A DNA stretch of 40,060 nt from contig JAHHRV010000020.1 of assembly GCA_020025595.1 (NCBI GenBank), positions 1 through 40,060 on the forward strand. Direction: 5' to 3'. Each line of letters starts with the position of its first letter. Positions within the stretch are counted from its first letter, which is position 1. Under the pieces are notes generated by a model that saw only the letters and a program-made list of their open reading frames with translations, did no database searches and was not told the origin of the DNA. This document shows positions 14,638 to 23,179 of this stretch, piece by piece. A program made the translations under genes and the position numbers. The DNA comes from Oscillospiraceae bacterium (GTDB lineage Bacteria > Bacillota > Clostridia > Oscillospirales > Oscillospiraceae).

Positions 14638-15067
14638 TAGGTCAAATGCGAATAGACAGGAAAAGCGAAAAGTGGTAACATAAATATATTAGGAAGATGC
14701 AAGGTTGCTTGTTTGTCCTGTTTGGACGGAGTATACATGAAACACGCCCGGCCCTCATCAGGAGAGCCAGGCGTGATTTTTTCTGTTCGATTACAGCTCA
14801 GCCTTCCACAGGCCGTGGAGGTTGCAGTACTCATAGACAGCGATGGCTTCTCAGAGCAAAGGTGACTTCCGGAGCGGTGTCGGGCTTCAGATACTTGATC
14901 TGGTTGCCCTGGTTGGTCTCCATGGCAATCCGCTGAATATAGTGGGCTTCCTGCATGGGATGCGTCACAGAACCCACATTGACGGTAACCGTGTTGCCGC
15001 TGAGGGTAACAACTGGGACATGTTTTTCGGTAGCAGCATCTACGCTACCGGGGATCAGCTCAATCAT
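14638..15067. repeat. Direct repeat, copy 2 (desulfoferrodoxin segment)
   Basis: It begins with the same AGGTCAAATGCGAATAGACA and about 50 near-identical bases as 8391, and then carries the GC-rich terminator and most of the desulfoferrodoxin gene. The homology ends at the codon equivalent to residue 30 of dfx. The end of the repeat gives a precise right boundary for a duplicated or inserted segment. Confidence 0.85.
14791..15067 (-). pseudogene. dfx: Truncated, frameshifted desulfoferrodoxin copy
   Basis: It matches the intact gene from MxELIPGSVDAATEKHVPV to the end. The N-terminal rubredoxin-like domain is absent, and a deletion near 14850 (loss of the LAEGEE coding bases) shifts the frame before the last AVYEYCNLHGLWKAEL part. 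An ATG by chance sits at the break (MIELIPG), but no RBS precedes it. The product could bind no iron at centre I and would lose the Cys-His ligands of the active site by the frameshift. Confidence 0.88.
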
Positions 15068-15111
15068 TTTTGGAGATAGATAAAGAATAAATGATTTATT
15101 CTGCAGAAGAC

Positions 15112-15152
15112 AAAATCAGCCGAAGCTGATGCATTCAGTTCCGGCTGATTTT
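15112..15152 (-). terminator. Terminator of the membrane-protein gene pair
   Basis: AAAATCAGCCG (15112-15122) pairs with CGGCTGATTTT (15142-15152). It lies 45 bases after the stop of the second gene on the minus strand and has T-runs both ways. Confidence 0.8.
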
Positions 15153-15197
15153 TTAACGTCCCAGACAATACTTAATTGGAATGAAACCTGTTTGCAC

Positions 15198-16652
15198 TCA
15201 ATCCATAAAATATGACACAACCTGCTCCTTATTACACAGAAGCTCTTCGGTAGGTACTCCCATGGACTGTGCAAGAGCAACGGACCCGTCCAATGCAGTC
15301 TGCAAATCCGGTGAAAATGCACATGTAACCAACTCAAGATAAACCGAAAAGTTCGATCGGATTGCGGTGATGGCTTGTTGATAGTCTGCGGATAGTTGCG
15401 TATCATATTGCTGAATTTCTCTCAAATATCCGTTGATGATCGCTTGCTCTTTCTTGGATAGCTGGTCTTTTCCTACCTGGTAAATCAACGTTCCCACAGT
15501 ATTTCCAATCACAGCACCCAAAACAGGGATAGGAATCAGTACTTGACCGGCAAAGGAAGACAGTGCACTGACTGCAGTATCTACACAAAGAATCTCAGAA
15601 TTTTCAATAAATGTTGCCTCATTGATGGCTCCGGTCCTGAAAAGATGGGCCTGTTCTGCAATGCCAAAGGATGCCGTTACAACTGCGCTTGCAACAGCTG
15701 CAGGTGTGGCCGTGTAATTAGTCAATGCATACACACTCAGGCCACGGACACCGCCCTTCAACGATCCCATTCCTGTGTCAGTCGCAATTTGGTTCCAATC
15801 TTCAGAATCAAATTCTGAAAATTTCTTACCGCTTTTTCGCTTCTTTACAATAGCGCTTCCAAAGGCGGTTGCGCCTTCAATAGCAGCAGAAATTGCAGTA
15901 ACTTTAGCCCCTTCTGCTAATGTTGGTTTGCTGTTTTGATATGCTTTGCTGCGCATATCCTGATTTTCTTCCGCAATATGATCTTTTTCCCGCTGTATGG
16001 TGCCTGAAATAGCATCCTTTTGAGCATCTGCGTATGTTATAGCAGAAGGCTCTATATCATTGACCGAAACATCTCCGGAATCAAAAAAATCATGTACCTC
16101 TTGCCACTGTTTCAAGGAGAATTCCCCTGTGCCAGTGGGCATTTTGTTTGCCTGCTCTGCGGGAATTGATAGATAATACTGGATCTTTTCGTAATGATCT
16201 TCAGAAATTTGATAAATTCCGCCTTTGCCGAGATAGTCAGGATAGTGTTTCATGTGTTCTGCAATGGCATGCAGGGATAAATGTCCGCCAGACTGAACAA
16301 ACTTCTGCTGAATCTCTTGACCACCACGTATCAGATCGACAGGTCCGTTATCATTAACCCAATGATAATCCGGTTCTTGCCCTAAGATTTGCTTCCTTGC
16401 ATTTCCAATACCGCATTCTGCTATCTCTGCGATAAAACCGTGCATTCCTTTTGTGCCGCCCCGATTTCGATCAATGATTTCTGTCCTGATCTGAGTAAGG
16501 GCTTTGTTCAAAGATTCCATGGCTCCGGCCATATTATTATCCTGCTGAGTCAGCGTGTTGACAAGCCGATCCAACCGCACTTGATTCAAATAATTAACCC
16601 AAGATGCAACAGCTTGTTCCTGGTCTGTTTTTACCAGCTTTTCTATATCCAT
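15198..16652 (-). CDS. Uncharacterised membrane protein, second gene of a two-gene system
   Basis: A 484-residue protein. The N-terminal 220 residues are soluble and mixed helical, with a HWVNDNGPVDLIRGGQEIQQKF segment reminiscent of nuclease or ADP-ribosyl-type loops, which I cannot confirm. A charged coiled part (QREKDHIAEENQDMR) follows, and then several Gly/Ala-rich hydrophobic stretches (about residues 245-265, 305-345 and 365-405, for example AGQVLIPIPVLGAVIGNTVGTLIY), which should enter membrane. The start is ATG 16652 with AAAGG at eight bases. Its start lies 11 bases after the stop of the partner gene, so the two are certainly one operon. The function is unknown; the setting among defence genes suggests a two-component defence or toxin system. 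Confidence 0.6.
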   Translation of the reverse strand: MDIEKLVKTDQEQAVASWVNYLNQVRLDRLVNTLTQQDNNMAGAMESLNKALTQIRTEIIDRNRGGTKGMHGFIAEIAECGIGNARKQILGQEPDYHWVNDNGPVDLIRGGQEIQQKFVQSGGHLSLHAIAEHMKHYPDYLGKGGIYQISEDHYEKIQYYLSIPAEQANKMPTGTGEFSLKQWQEVHDFFDSGDVSVNDIEPSAITYADAQKDAISGTIQREKDHIAEENQDMRSKAYQNSKPTLAEGAKVTAISAAIEGATAFGSAIVKKRKSGKKFSEFDSEDWNQIATDTGMGSLKGGVRGLSVYALTNYTATPAAVASAVVTASFGIAEQAHLFRTGAINEATFIENSEILCVDTAVSALSSFAGQVLIPIPVLGAVIGNTVGTLIYQVGKDQLSKKEQAIINGYLREIQQYDTQLSADYQQAITAIRSNFSVYLELVTCAFSPDLQTALDGSVALAQSMGVPTEELLCNKEQVVSYFMD

Positions 16653-16663
16653 TCGGTTCACCT

Positions 16664-17713
16664 TTATTCTACGCCCTTGCTCAAGGATGCGGCCAGGGCT
16701 TTCGTATTGTTTACCAAAGTTCCGAGCATCATCTGCCGATCCTCCGGAATAGACATAAAGTCCTTACCAAATTCATGAAGTGCATCGCTGTACATGCAGC
16801 TCAGTTTTTCCCGAAGCAAAGAATCTTCGTCAATAAGTTCCTGTACTTTTTCGGCCAGAATTCGGGTGTCATTTGTGTTCTTCTTTACCGCTTCAATCTC
16901 TTCTTTTTTCTGCTTGTTTATTTTGAACTTGTTAACTGTAAAAAGCGTAATGGATGCAAGTAAGGTTGCACCAGCAACGGTCCATCCCACAGGACCGGCC
17001 ATTGCCAGTAAGGCATGACCGGCAGCCATACCTCCGCCTCCGGCTGTTAACGCTCCTCCTCCGAGCCAGGCCAATGCAGCACTTTGTGCAGCAGCTCCCG
17101 ATAATGCAGATATAGCAGTTCCTGTTGATGCAGTTCCAAAAGTCGTTGCAATCCATATTGCAGTAGCAGGAGCAACACTGACAATAGCTGCCCCAGCTGC
17201 AGCACCGGCTCCGGCTCCAAGCGCAGATTTTTTGGCAGAACTCAATTCTGCTTTTGCAAATTCGCAAGCATCAATAAAGGCTGTACGCTTTGTATGAATC
17301 TCCAAAATATCAGTATCAAATGACTTTGGATGATTAGCAATGCTGTTGATGAGGTCCTCAATGTTTTTAATAATATCAACTGCACGAGTTCTCATAACAT
17401 ACAGTGCATTTCCGTTTGCATCAAGCTGGGTATATGCATCGTTGTATTCCATTACCGCAATATGAAGCTGATCATCTAAAGTGACTTTGGGATTCGTATT
17501 TTTCTTCTCCTGATCTGGAGAATTATCATGCTTATCTTTGGCTGTTTCTGGCTTATTTCCAATCTTTTTGAGCTGTTCTTGCGTGAATGCTACGGCATGA
17601 TTTGCACCTTCTGAGATGCTTTTCCCAGCTTTCTCTGCAGTATTTTGTATTTCTCCTGCAATTTTAGCAAAATCTGGTTTCTCAATTTCTAACTTTCTCT
17701 TAGGTAAGCTCAT
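16664..17713 (-). CDS. Gly/Ala-rich membrane protein, first gene of a two-gene system
   Basis: A 349-residue protein. An N-terminal charged segment with a Lys/Asp/Asn-rich linker (about 50-75) leads to a helical region (about 80-160, MEYNDAYTQLDANGNALYVMRTRAVDIIKNIEDL). A long glycine-zipper-like hydrophobic region follows (about 165-262, including AALAWLGGGALTAGGGGMAAG and AMAGPVGWTVAGATLLASITLF), and a C-terminal coiled-coil helix ends it. The start is ATG 17713 with GAGGAG nine bases before. Glycine-rich hydrophobic pairs flanked by coiled coils are seen in pore-forming and membrane-remodelling proteins; that comparison is only by composition. It is transcribed together with the downstream gene. 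Confidence 0.6.
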   Translation of the reverse strand: MSLPKRKLEIEKPDFAKIAGEIQNTAEKAGKSISEGANHAVAFTQEQLKKIGNKPETAKDKHDNSPDQEKKNTNPKVTLDDQLHIAVMEYNDAYTQLDANGNALYVMRTRAVDIIKNIEDLINSIANHPKSFDTDILEIHTKRTAFIDACEFAKAELSSAKKSALGAGAGAAAGAAIVSVAPATAIWIATTFGTASTGTAISALSGAAAQSAALAWLGGGALTAGGGGMAAGHALLAMAGPVGWTVAGATLLASITLFTVNKFKINKQKKEEIEAVKKNTNDTRILAEKVQELIDEDSLLREKLSCMYSDALHEFGKDFMSIPEDRQMMLGTLVNNTKALAASLSKGVE

Positions 17714-17844
17714 AACGTGCATCTCCTCTTTGCTGTTATCAGAATTTAAGTACGAACCTAATTACTTATGTAAATATTATAGTACAGGCCATATCCAAAT
17801 AGGTCGCCTGATTGACGACTCTTAAACAAAACAGCCAATACATC

Positions 17845-18162
17845 TTATTCGACTACTTCCTTCAAAAGGATTCTCCTATCAAATGCGCCCCGGGCCGCTT
17901 TCTTTTCCTTGCGGACTCTGGTTAAATCGTCCCAAGAATATCCTCTGGCCTTGACAACAGCACCCATCACTTCCAGAAGGTCTGCCAATTCCTCCAGAGA
18001 CTTGCATTCCAGGTACTCCTGTAATTCTTCGGTCAGCTTGGCATTCAGCTTTTGAAGATATACCTCGTCTGTCATAATTTCATAGTTACACTTTTTCCCA
18101 GAAGCCTCAATGATTTCTGGAATCCGATCCCGGACAAGCTTGTTATACTTTTTGATACTCAT
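17845..18162 (-). CDS. MazG-like nucleotide pyrophosphohydrolase
   Basis: A 105-residue all-alpha NTP-PPase. The metal-binding pattern is EELQEYLECKSLEELADLLEVMGAVV (about residues 45-70: the EExxE and ExxD helices of the MazG superfamily). The start MSIKKYNKLVRDRIPEIIEASG is typical of the phosphoribosyl-ATP-pyrophosphatase-like group. It should hydrolyse (d)NTPs to monophosphates. It overlaps the NUDIX gene by 20 bases, so the two are co-translated. With a helicase upstream in the same operon, a role in nucleotide signalling or depletion during phage attack is possible but unproven. Confidence 0.85.
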   Translation of the reverse strand: MSIKKYNKLVRDRIPEIIEASGKKCNYEIMTDEVYLQKLNAKLTEELQEYLECKSLEELADLLEVMGAVVKARGYSWDDLTRVRKEKKAARGAFDRRILLKEVVE

Positions 18163-18556
18163 AAGTAAGTCTCCTTAGAATTTCCACATCTGCCGGGCAG
18201 AATTCGTAGTCTGGAATCTGGTCTACTGTAATCCACTGGATGTCGTTATGCTCCAGCATCTGGGGAACACCCTCTGCGATGGTTGCATGGAAGAGCGTCA
18301 GCCGGACCGTGATATCCGGATACTCGTGTACCACGGTCATAAACTCATCCCCAACAGAAAGGGTGATGGCCAGTTCCTCCTGGCACTCCCGGATCAGCGC
18401 CTTCTGCTTGGTTTCGCCAGGCTCTACCTTGCCGCCAACAAACTCCCAGAGCATGCCCCTGGCCTTGTTGGCCGGCCGCTGGCAGATCATAAATTTATCT
18501 CCGTCCCATATCAAGGCGGCTACTACTTCTGTAATTTTCTGCTTCGTATGATACAC
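18143..18556 (-). CDS. NUDIX hydrolase (MutT-like NTP pyrophosphohydrolase)
   Basis: A 137-residue hydrolase with a complete NUDIX box, GGKVEPGETKQKALIRECQEEL (about residues 41-62), containing the Glu residues that bind magnesium. The start VAALIWDGDKFMICQRP and the LWEFVGGK context are those of 8-oxo-dGTP or oxidised-nucleotide pyrophosphatases. It lies 10 bases after the HTH protein gene and overlaps the MazG-like gene, forming a four-gene operon with the helicase. Confidence 0.88.
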   Translation of the reverse strand: MYHTKQKITEVVAALIWDGDKFMICQRPANKARGMLWEFVGGKVEPGETKQKALIRECQEELAITLSVGDEFMTVVHEYPDITVRLTLFHATIAEGVPQMLEHNDIQWITVDQIPDYEFCPADVEILRRLTYEYQKV

Positions 18557-18566
18557 ACCTGATTCC

Positions 18567-18986
18567 TTAATACCACTTGGGCGTTTTCTTAGTACGGTAA
18601 ATTGGTTTCATCTCCAAGCGTTTTAATTTGTCCGATATAGCGCCTGGTGTCCTTTGCAAACAATGGGCAATTTGATAAATATTCTTTCCTGATCGATGCA
18701 TTTCCAGCATCCTTTTTTCTTCGGCTTTATCCCAGGGGAAACCGGCCCTTGGATACTTTTCTGCTCTTATTGCCATACGCTCCTGGTGCTTTTCACGCTT
18801 TTCTTCTTTGATGCGAAAAGCATATTGTTCCGTTGATTCAATGGTACAATGCTCCAGAATTTCGGTGAGGGCTTCTTGAATGGATTCATCGGCACAACTG
18901 TCTGAGTCCCGCAGTGCCAATCCTGAGACCGGATTAATTCCCTTACTTAACGTTTCTATCATTGTTCTGGCTAAAAACGGGTCCAT
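18567..18986 (-). CDS. Small HTH protein between helicase and NUDIX genes
   Basis: A 139-residue protein. The N-terminal half is helical and acidic (GINPVSGLALRDSDSCADESIQEALTEILEHC). A basic linker (KEEKREKHQERMAIRAEKYP) joins it to a C-terminal Myb/SANT-like or resolvase-like HTH: PWDKAEEKRMLEMHRSGKNIYQIAHCLQRTPGAISDKLKRLEM. The start at ATG 18986 has GAAGG at five bases; the in-frame ATG seven codons earlier has none. Similar tripartite HTH segments accompany DUF3427-type helicases. It probably brings the helicase or its complex to DNA, or regulates the operon. Confidence 0.65.
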   Translation of the reverse strand: MDPFLARTMIETLSKGINPVSGLALRDSDSCADESIQEALTEILEHCTIESTEQYAFRIKEEKREKHQERMAIRAEKYPRAGFPWDKAEEKRMLEMHRSGKNIYQIAHCLQRTPGAISDKLKRLEMKPIYRTKKTPKWY

Positions 18987-19011
18987 GTTTCCTTCACTGC
19001 CTTTCATGTGG

Positions 19012-22000
19012 TTAACCCACTACCAATTTATTTGTTTTCTTCAAAAACTTTGCGGGAATTGGGTGGTCCAACTTCCAGGTGATATTCATAGGCCGGGAGC
19101 CTTCGTGCTTTACATAGCTTGCCGTACCCAAGAAGGTGTAGGCCGCAGCACCATTTGTGATTCGATCATTCTTAAACTCACGGACAAAGAGCAGGATCTT
19201 GCTGCCCTTTTCACGGTGATGAATGTACCGCTGGCCAGTAGGAGAAGCATCAGAGGTCGTACTCTGGCTCTGCCAATGGAACAGGGTGTCATTGATGGAA
19301 TAATCGTTGTACATCGTGGTCGGAGAATAGTCCTTATCCGCTTTGTTTAGGGTGACAAAGAACACATCTATATTCTTTTCTTTGAAGTATTTTACGCCGA
19401 TTCCAGCCATAGCGCCAAAATTGAGATAATCAAATGCACTGGCAATTTGCCTCATGGAATAAGAACAATGAAGATCCAGGGGACAATCAAAACCCAAATT
19501 GACAGTAGCATCCACAAAATCGATTTTCCCAAATTGATAACGCAATAAATCAAGTAGCTCGTTAAGCATGGTCGGACTATCCGAAAGGGAGTATATATTA
19601 TCTAAGAATTCATCGCTGTCCAAACTCTCTATTCCTTTTCCCCAAATCGTCACATAAAACATCTGCATCATCCGCTGTTCTGCAGAAGACAGCGATGAGA
19701 AATCCACATCGTCAATTCTCGGTAAAATATCCAGAAGGAACGAGATCCAACGGCGGGAATCCACGCAGGAGAATCGTGCCAGAGCCTTCGTCAGAATGTC
19801 TTCCACCGGCTCTGTGAAGTCTTCGATCAAATCTGCCCGTGCACACAGACGGGAGAAGGACGAAAACTTATAGATCGCTCTGGGGTCAATATGGTAATAA
19901 TCCAGGAAAGTTCCCAAAGTCAGTTCCAGGCCCGTATCCTCCTCGAAAGAGGCAATTCGTGTCACTAGACCGGCGCTATTTCCGTAGGACGCCCGGATAT
20001 TGTCCAGGATGATCTTCGCAGCCTTCTTTTCCAGCTGAATATAGCAGCCCTTGGGAACGGAAACAAAGCCGTCCTTGATCTCTCGGGTCACACTTCGGGT
20101 GGTGTTGGACAGCAGTGCTGCAAACTTATCTTCAAAATTGTATTTCTTGTTGGCCTGACCGATAAAATCCAGAACGGTCAGGCACTCTTTCTCCTCGCTC
20201 AGACGCAGGCCACGGCCCAACTGCTGCAGGAAGATCGTCAGAGACTCCGTAGGACGCAGGAAGAGAACCGTATTGACTTCCGGAATGTCCACGCCTTCGT
20301 TGTAAATATCCACGACGAAAATAAAACGAACCTTGCCGGAAACCAGCTGATCCTTGGCGTTCTTTCTCTCCTCATCGGGAGATTTTCCTGTCAGGAACAT
20401 GGAGGGAATCCCATGCTCGGTAAAGTACCGGCACATGAATTCTGCATGATCCACCGATACGCAGAAGCCCAGGCCCTTCACATCGTCAATATCGGTTACA
20501 TATTTGAGCAGAGACGTCACCACATGGTCTGCACGACGATTGGCTACAGCGCCACTGAATGTATAGACGTTAGAAAGTGCAGTCTTGTCATAGCCGCCAG
20601 CGGCCCACTTGAGCTTGTCCAAGTCAACGGTATCGGTGATACCGAAATACTGGAAGGGACACAGCAGCTTGCGGTCAATGGCCTCCGGCAGACGAATTTC
20701 TGCGGCGATTCGATTATTGAAGTATGGCAGAATGGATGCATCATCCATACGTTCTGGTGTTGCAGTTAGTCCTAACAAAATCTGCGGCTGGTAATGATGC
20801 AGTGGCTGCTGATAAGATTTTGCTGGCATATGGTGGCATTCATCAAATACGATATAATCGTAAAATTCAGGATCTGTCTTCTTCCAGAATTCCTGAGAAT
20901 TAAGTGTCTGGATAGACATAAATAGATATTCAACGCTATCCGGTTTCACTTTTCCAATAAATAATTCGCCAAAGTTGGCGTCCTTCAAAACTGCCCGAAA
21001 CGTATAAAGGCTCTGCTTCAGGATTTCCTCCCGATGGGCCACAAACAGCAGCCGGCACTTCTGCCCGGGATGCTGCTTCCGGAACCGCTTGTAATCCAAG
21101 GCTGAAATCACCGTTTTGCCGGTACCGGTCGCTGCTACCACCAGATTGCGGTTGAAACCACGGACTGTCCGCTCTGCTTCCAGCCGGTCCAGAATCTCCT
21201 GCTGGTAGGAATAGGGTGTAATGTCCATGGTGTAAATCTCAGCCTGGTTGCCGCCTATGTACTTTTCAGCCTTCAGCGCCCGGGCCAGTCGCTCCCGCTG
21301 ATCTTCGGAATAGTATTCAAACTCACTGGAGTTCCAGTAGCTCTCGAAGGTGGCTGCAATCTTGTCAATGGTCTCCGGAAGATCCTTCCGAGTGACCTTT
21401 ACATTCCATTCCAGTCCGCTGGATATGGCTGCATTGGAAAGATTGGAAGAGCCCACATAGGCTGTTGTAAATCCGGTATCCCGATAGAAAACATAGGTTT
21501 TGGCGTGGAGCCGGGTGCGTTTGGTATCGTAGCTGACCTTAATCAGCGTGTTGGGGAGCTTTCTCAGCTCTTCAATGGCCTTCACATCCGTGGCACCCAT
21601 GTAGGAGGTGGTGATGATCCGAAGCTGACCGCCATTCTGGGTAAACTCCTGCAGCTCGTCGATAATCAGCCGCAGGCCGCTCCACTTGATGAAGGACACC
21701 AGCATATCAATCCGGTCAGCAGATACGATTTCCTTTTTCAGTTCTGTGAACATCTGAGGCTCATGGATGGCACCAGTAAACAGGGAGCTTTGGGCAATGG
21801 AGGTCTCCGGCCGCTCCACATCCTTGGCGCTCTTTCCGGCAGCAAGCCTCGGATCAGACTCCCGTAAAAGCGCAAGAAGCTGCTCTGCACGTTGGGCAAC
21901 GCCCATAGATGCAAAGTCAGCTTCTTTTGTCCGGTTCTGAATGAGCCGCACAATCTGGTTGGTCAGCTCAATTTGCGCAGAGAGGTCCCCACCGTTGTCC

Positions 22001-22170
22001 CGCACATTATCAAGGCCGGTTTCGATCACTTCGCTCAGGTACTGAGAAAGCACCTTGGAGGCTTCCGCCTTATCGATAGGCGCAGTAGATTTCCGGGCTT
22101 CTGCAACCGCAGAAAGCTCGGTGTCCAGCTGATGGTTGATGACTTGTTCGTATAAACCAGGTTGTAACAT
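19012..22170 (-). CDS. PLD-nuclease / SF2 helicase / DUF3427 protein
   Basis: A 1052-residue multidomain protein. Order: an N-terminal helical part; a phospholipase-D-like nuclease domain (about residues 140-300) with the HKD-type HAKTYVF and GSSNLSN; an SF2 helicase core with Walker A ATGTGKT (about 345), DECHH (about 450), LGLTATPERMD, and the C-terminal helicase motifs YNEGVDIPEVNTVLFLRPT and QQLGRGLR; and a C-terminal DUF3427 region. The start is placed at ATG 22170 (MLQPGLYEQ) behind GAGGAG; an upstream in-frame ATG lies before a terminator-like hairpin and is unlikely. Proteins of this architecture recur in defence islands. Its products are probably an ATP-driven translocase plus nuclease acting on DNA. 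Confidence 0.92.
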   Translation of the reverse strand: MLQPGLYEQVINHQLDTELSAVAEARKSTAPIDKAEASKVLSQYLSEVIETGLDNVRDNGGDLSAQIELTNQIVRLIQNRTKEADFASMGVAQRAEQLLALLRESDPRLAAGKSAKDVERPETSIAQSSLFTGAIHEPQMFTELKKEIVSADRIDMLVSFIKWSGLRLIIDELQEFTQNGGQLRIITTSYMGATDVKAIEELRKLPNTLIKVSYDTKRTRLHAKTYVFYRDTGFTTAYVGSSNLSNAAISSGLEWNVKVTRKDLPETIDKIAATFESYWNSSEFEYYSEDQRERLARALKAEKYIGGNQAEIYTMDITPYSYQQEILDRLEAERTVRGFNRNLVVAATGTGKTVISALDYKRFRKQHPGQKCRLLFVAHREEILKQSLYTFRAVLKDANFGELFIGKVKPDSVEYLFMSIQTLNSQEFWKKTDPEFYDYIVFDECHHMPAKSYQQPLHHYQPQILLGLTATPERMDDASILPYFNNRIAAEIRLPEAIDRKLLCPFQYFGITDTVDLDKLKWAAGGYDKTALSNVYTFSGAVANRRADHVVTSLLKYVTDIDDVKGLGFCVSVDHAEFMCRYFTEHGIPSMFLTGKSPDEERKNAKDQLVSGKVRFIFVVDIYNEGVDIPEVNTVLFLRPTESLTIFLQQLGRGLRLSEEKECLTVLDFIGQANKKYNFEDKFAALLSNTTRSVTREIKDGFVSVPKGCYIQLEKKAAKIILDNIRASYGNSAGLVTRIASFEEDTGLELTLGTFLDYYHIDPRAIYKFSSFSRLCARADLIEDFTEPVEDILTKALARFSCVDSRRWISFLLDILPRIDDVDFSSLSSAEQRMMQMFYVTIWGKGIESLDSDEFLDNIYSLSDSPTMLNELLDLLRYQFGKIDFVDATVNLGFDCPLDLHCSYSMRQIASAFDYLNFGAMAGIGVKYFKEKNIDVFFVTLNKADKDYSPTTMYNDYSINDTLFHWQSQSTTSDASPTGQRYIHHREKGSKILLFVREFKNDRITNGAAAYTFLGTASYVKHEGSRPMNITWKLDHPIPAKFLKKTNKLVVG

Positions 22171-22193
22171 GGTGGCTGCTCCTCTATAACAGA

Positions 22194-22220
22194 AAAGCCC
22201 TGCCAGTTTGGCAGGGCTTT
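22194..22220 (-). terminator. Terminator/attenuator just upstream of helicase gene
   Basis: AAAGCCCTGCCA (22194-22205) pairs with 22209-22220 around GTT; on the minus strand TTTTCTGTT follows. It sits 24 bases before the helicase ATG, so it either ends the nucleotidyltransferase transcript or attenuates helicase transcription. Confidence 0.75.
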
Positions 22221-22332
22221 CGTTGGTATCATTCATTGCTGCCCTTATATTGGGGAATTCAGCGTCGCTATTATAATACCAAAAACGATTTCATTTTGCA
22301 AGGAATATAGAATCTATCAAATCATGGTTTCT

Positions 22333-22995
22333 TTATTCCACATAGTAACCGTATTTCTGACAAATTTCATGGACAGAATTTGCAAAAATTGTTCTGGAGT
22401 GTACATTAGAGTCCTCGTTCTGATCCTTCTTATATATGTACCAGTCTCGCAATGCATTCCATAGTTGATTATCTTTTATCCATTCAATTTTTTCGGGGAG
22501 CATATAATAGCCGTCCGGCTGTTTGCACCAGATATAGGAATTTTGCTGTTTATTATAACGAATATATTTTTGACAATCATATCCGTCTTCATCCTCGTAA
22601 TTATTTACAATCGCCAAGTCACAACTATATAGAATACGTGAATTTCTCCTGTCTTTGACTTTGATTGTCAAAACACGTGTAGATCCTTCTGGGTAGTCGT
22701 AGCCATATTTATTCGCAACCTTGTTTAAAGCGGACTGGATGATTTCTCTGATTTGTTTAGCCGAATACTGACATTGATTGTTGTTAACCTCAATATTGAT
22801 ATCAAAGTCAAACCCAATATCCGATTTTGTGTCATAGGTAATCATATTCCTGGAATAACTACCAACAGGAGTAAATTGGAATGTGAAGTGAGCTCTCGTT
22901 AAATACTGTACTTCGTTTATGAGCGACACTAGATTATGGAATGCCATTTCTACGTCAGGGTCATGTTTAGAGATATATTGAAAGTCATGTTTCAT
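22333..22995 (-). CDS. Nucleotidyltransferase-fold protein with intact catalytic triad
   Basis: A 220-residue DNA-polymerase-beta-type nucleotidyltransferase. The signature is PVGSYSRNM (GS motif, about residue 47) followed by SDIGFDFDINIEV (the D-x-D pair, about 63-65) and a third Asp in LYSCDLAIV (about 126). The C-terminal half is helical and Tyr/Trp-rich. The start is ATG 22995 with AGGAGG nine bases upstream. Relatives include CD-NTases that make cyclic-nucleotide alarms, tRNA-modifying MNT-type antitoxins and CCA enzymes; no partner effector with a recognisable domain lies next to it. It shares strand with the helicase operon 163 bases downstream. Confidence 0.8.
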   Translation of the reverse strand: MKHDFQYISKHDPDVEMAFHNLVSLINEVQYLTRAHFTFQFTPVGSYSRNMITYDTKSDIGFDFDINIEVNNNQCQYSAKQIREIIQSALNKVANKYGYDYPEGSTRVLTIKVKDRRNSRILYSCDLAIVNNYEDEDGYDCQKYIRYNKQQNSYIWCKQPDGYYMLPEKIEWIKDNQLWNALRDWYIYKKDQNEDSNVHSRTIFANSVHEICQKYGYYVE

Positions 22996-23179
22996 TGTGG
23001 TCAACCTCCTAAAATAATCCCTATCCGTCCATTTGAATACAGTGAATCAAATCGTTGTATTATACTCCACTCAAAGAAATTGTCAAGTGTGTTCTGAATA
23101 AACCTTAATAAAACCTTGTAAATGCTAACCAATCACACTATAATAGCCATACATAAGCTATTTTACTCGATGGTGAAGG

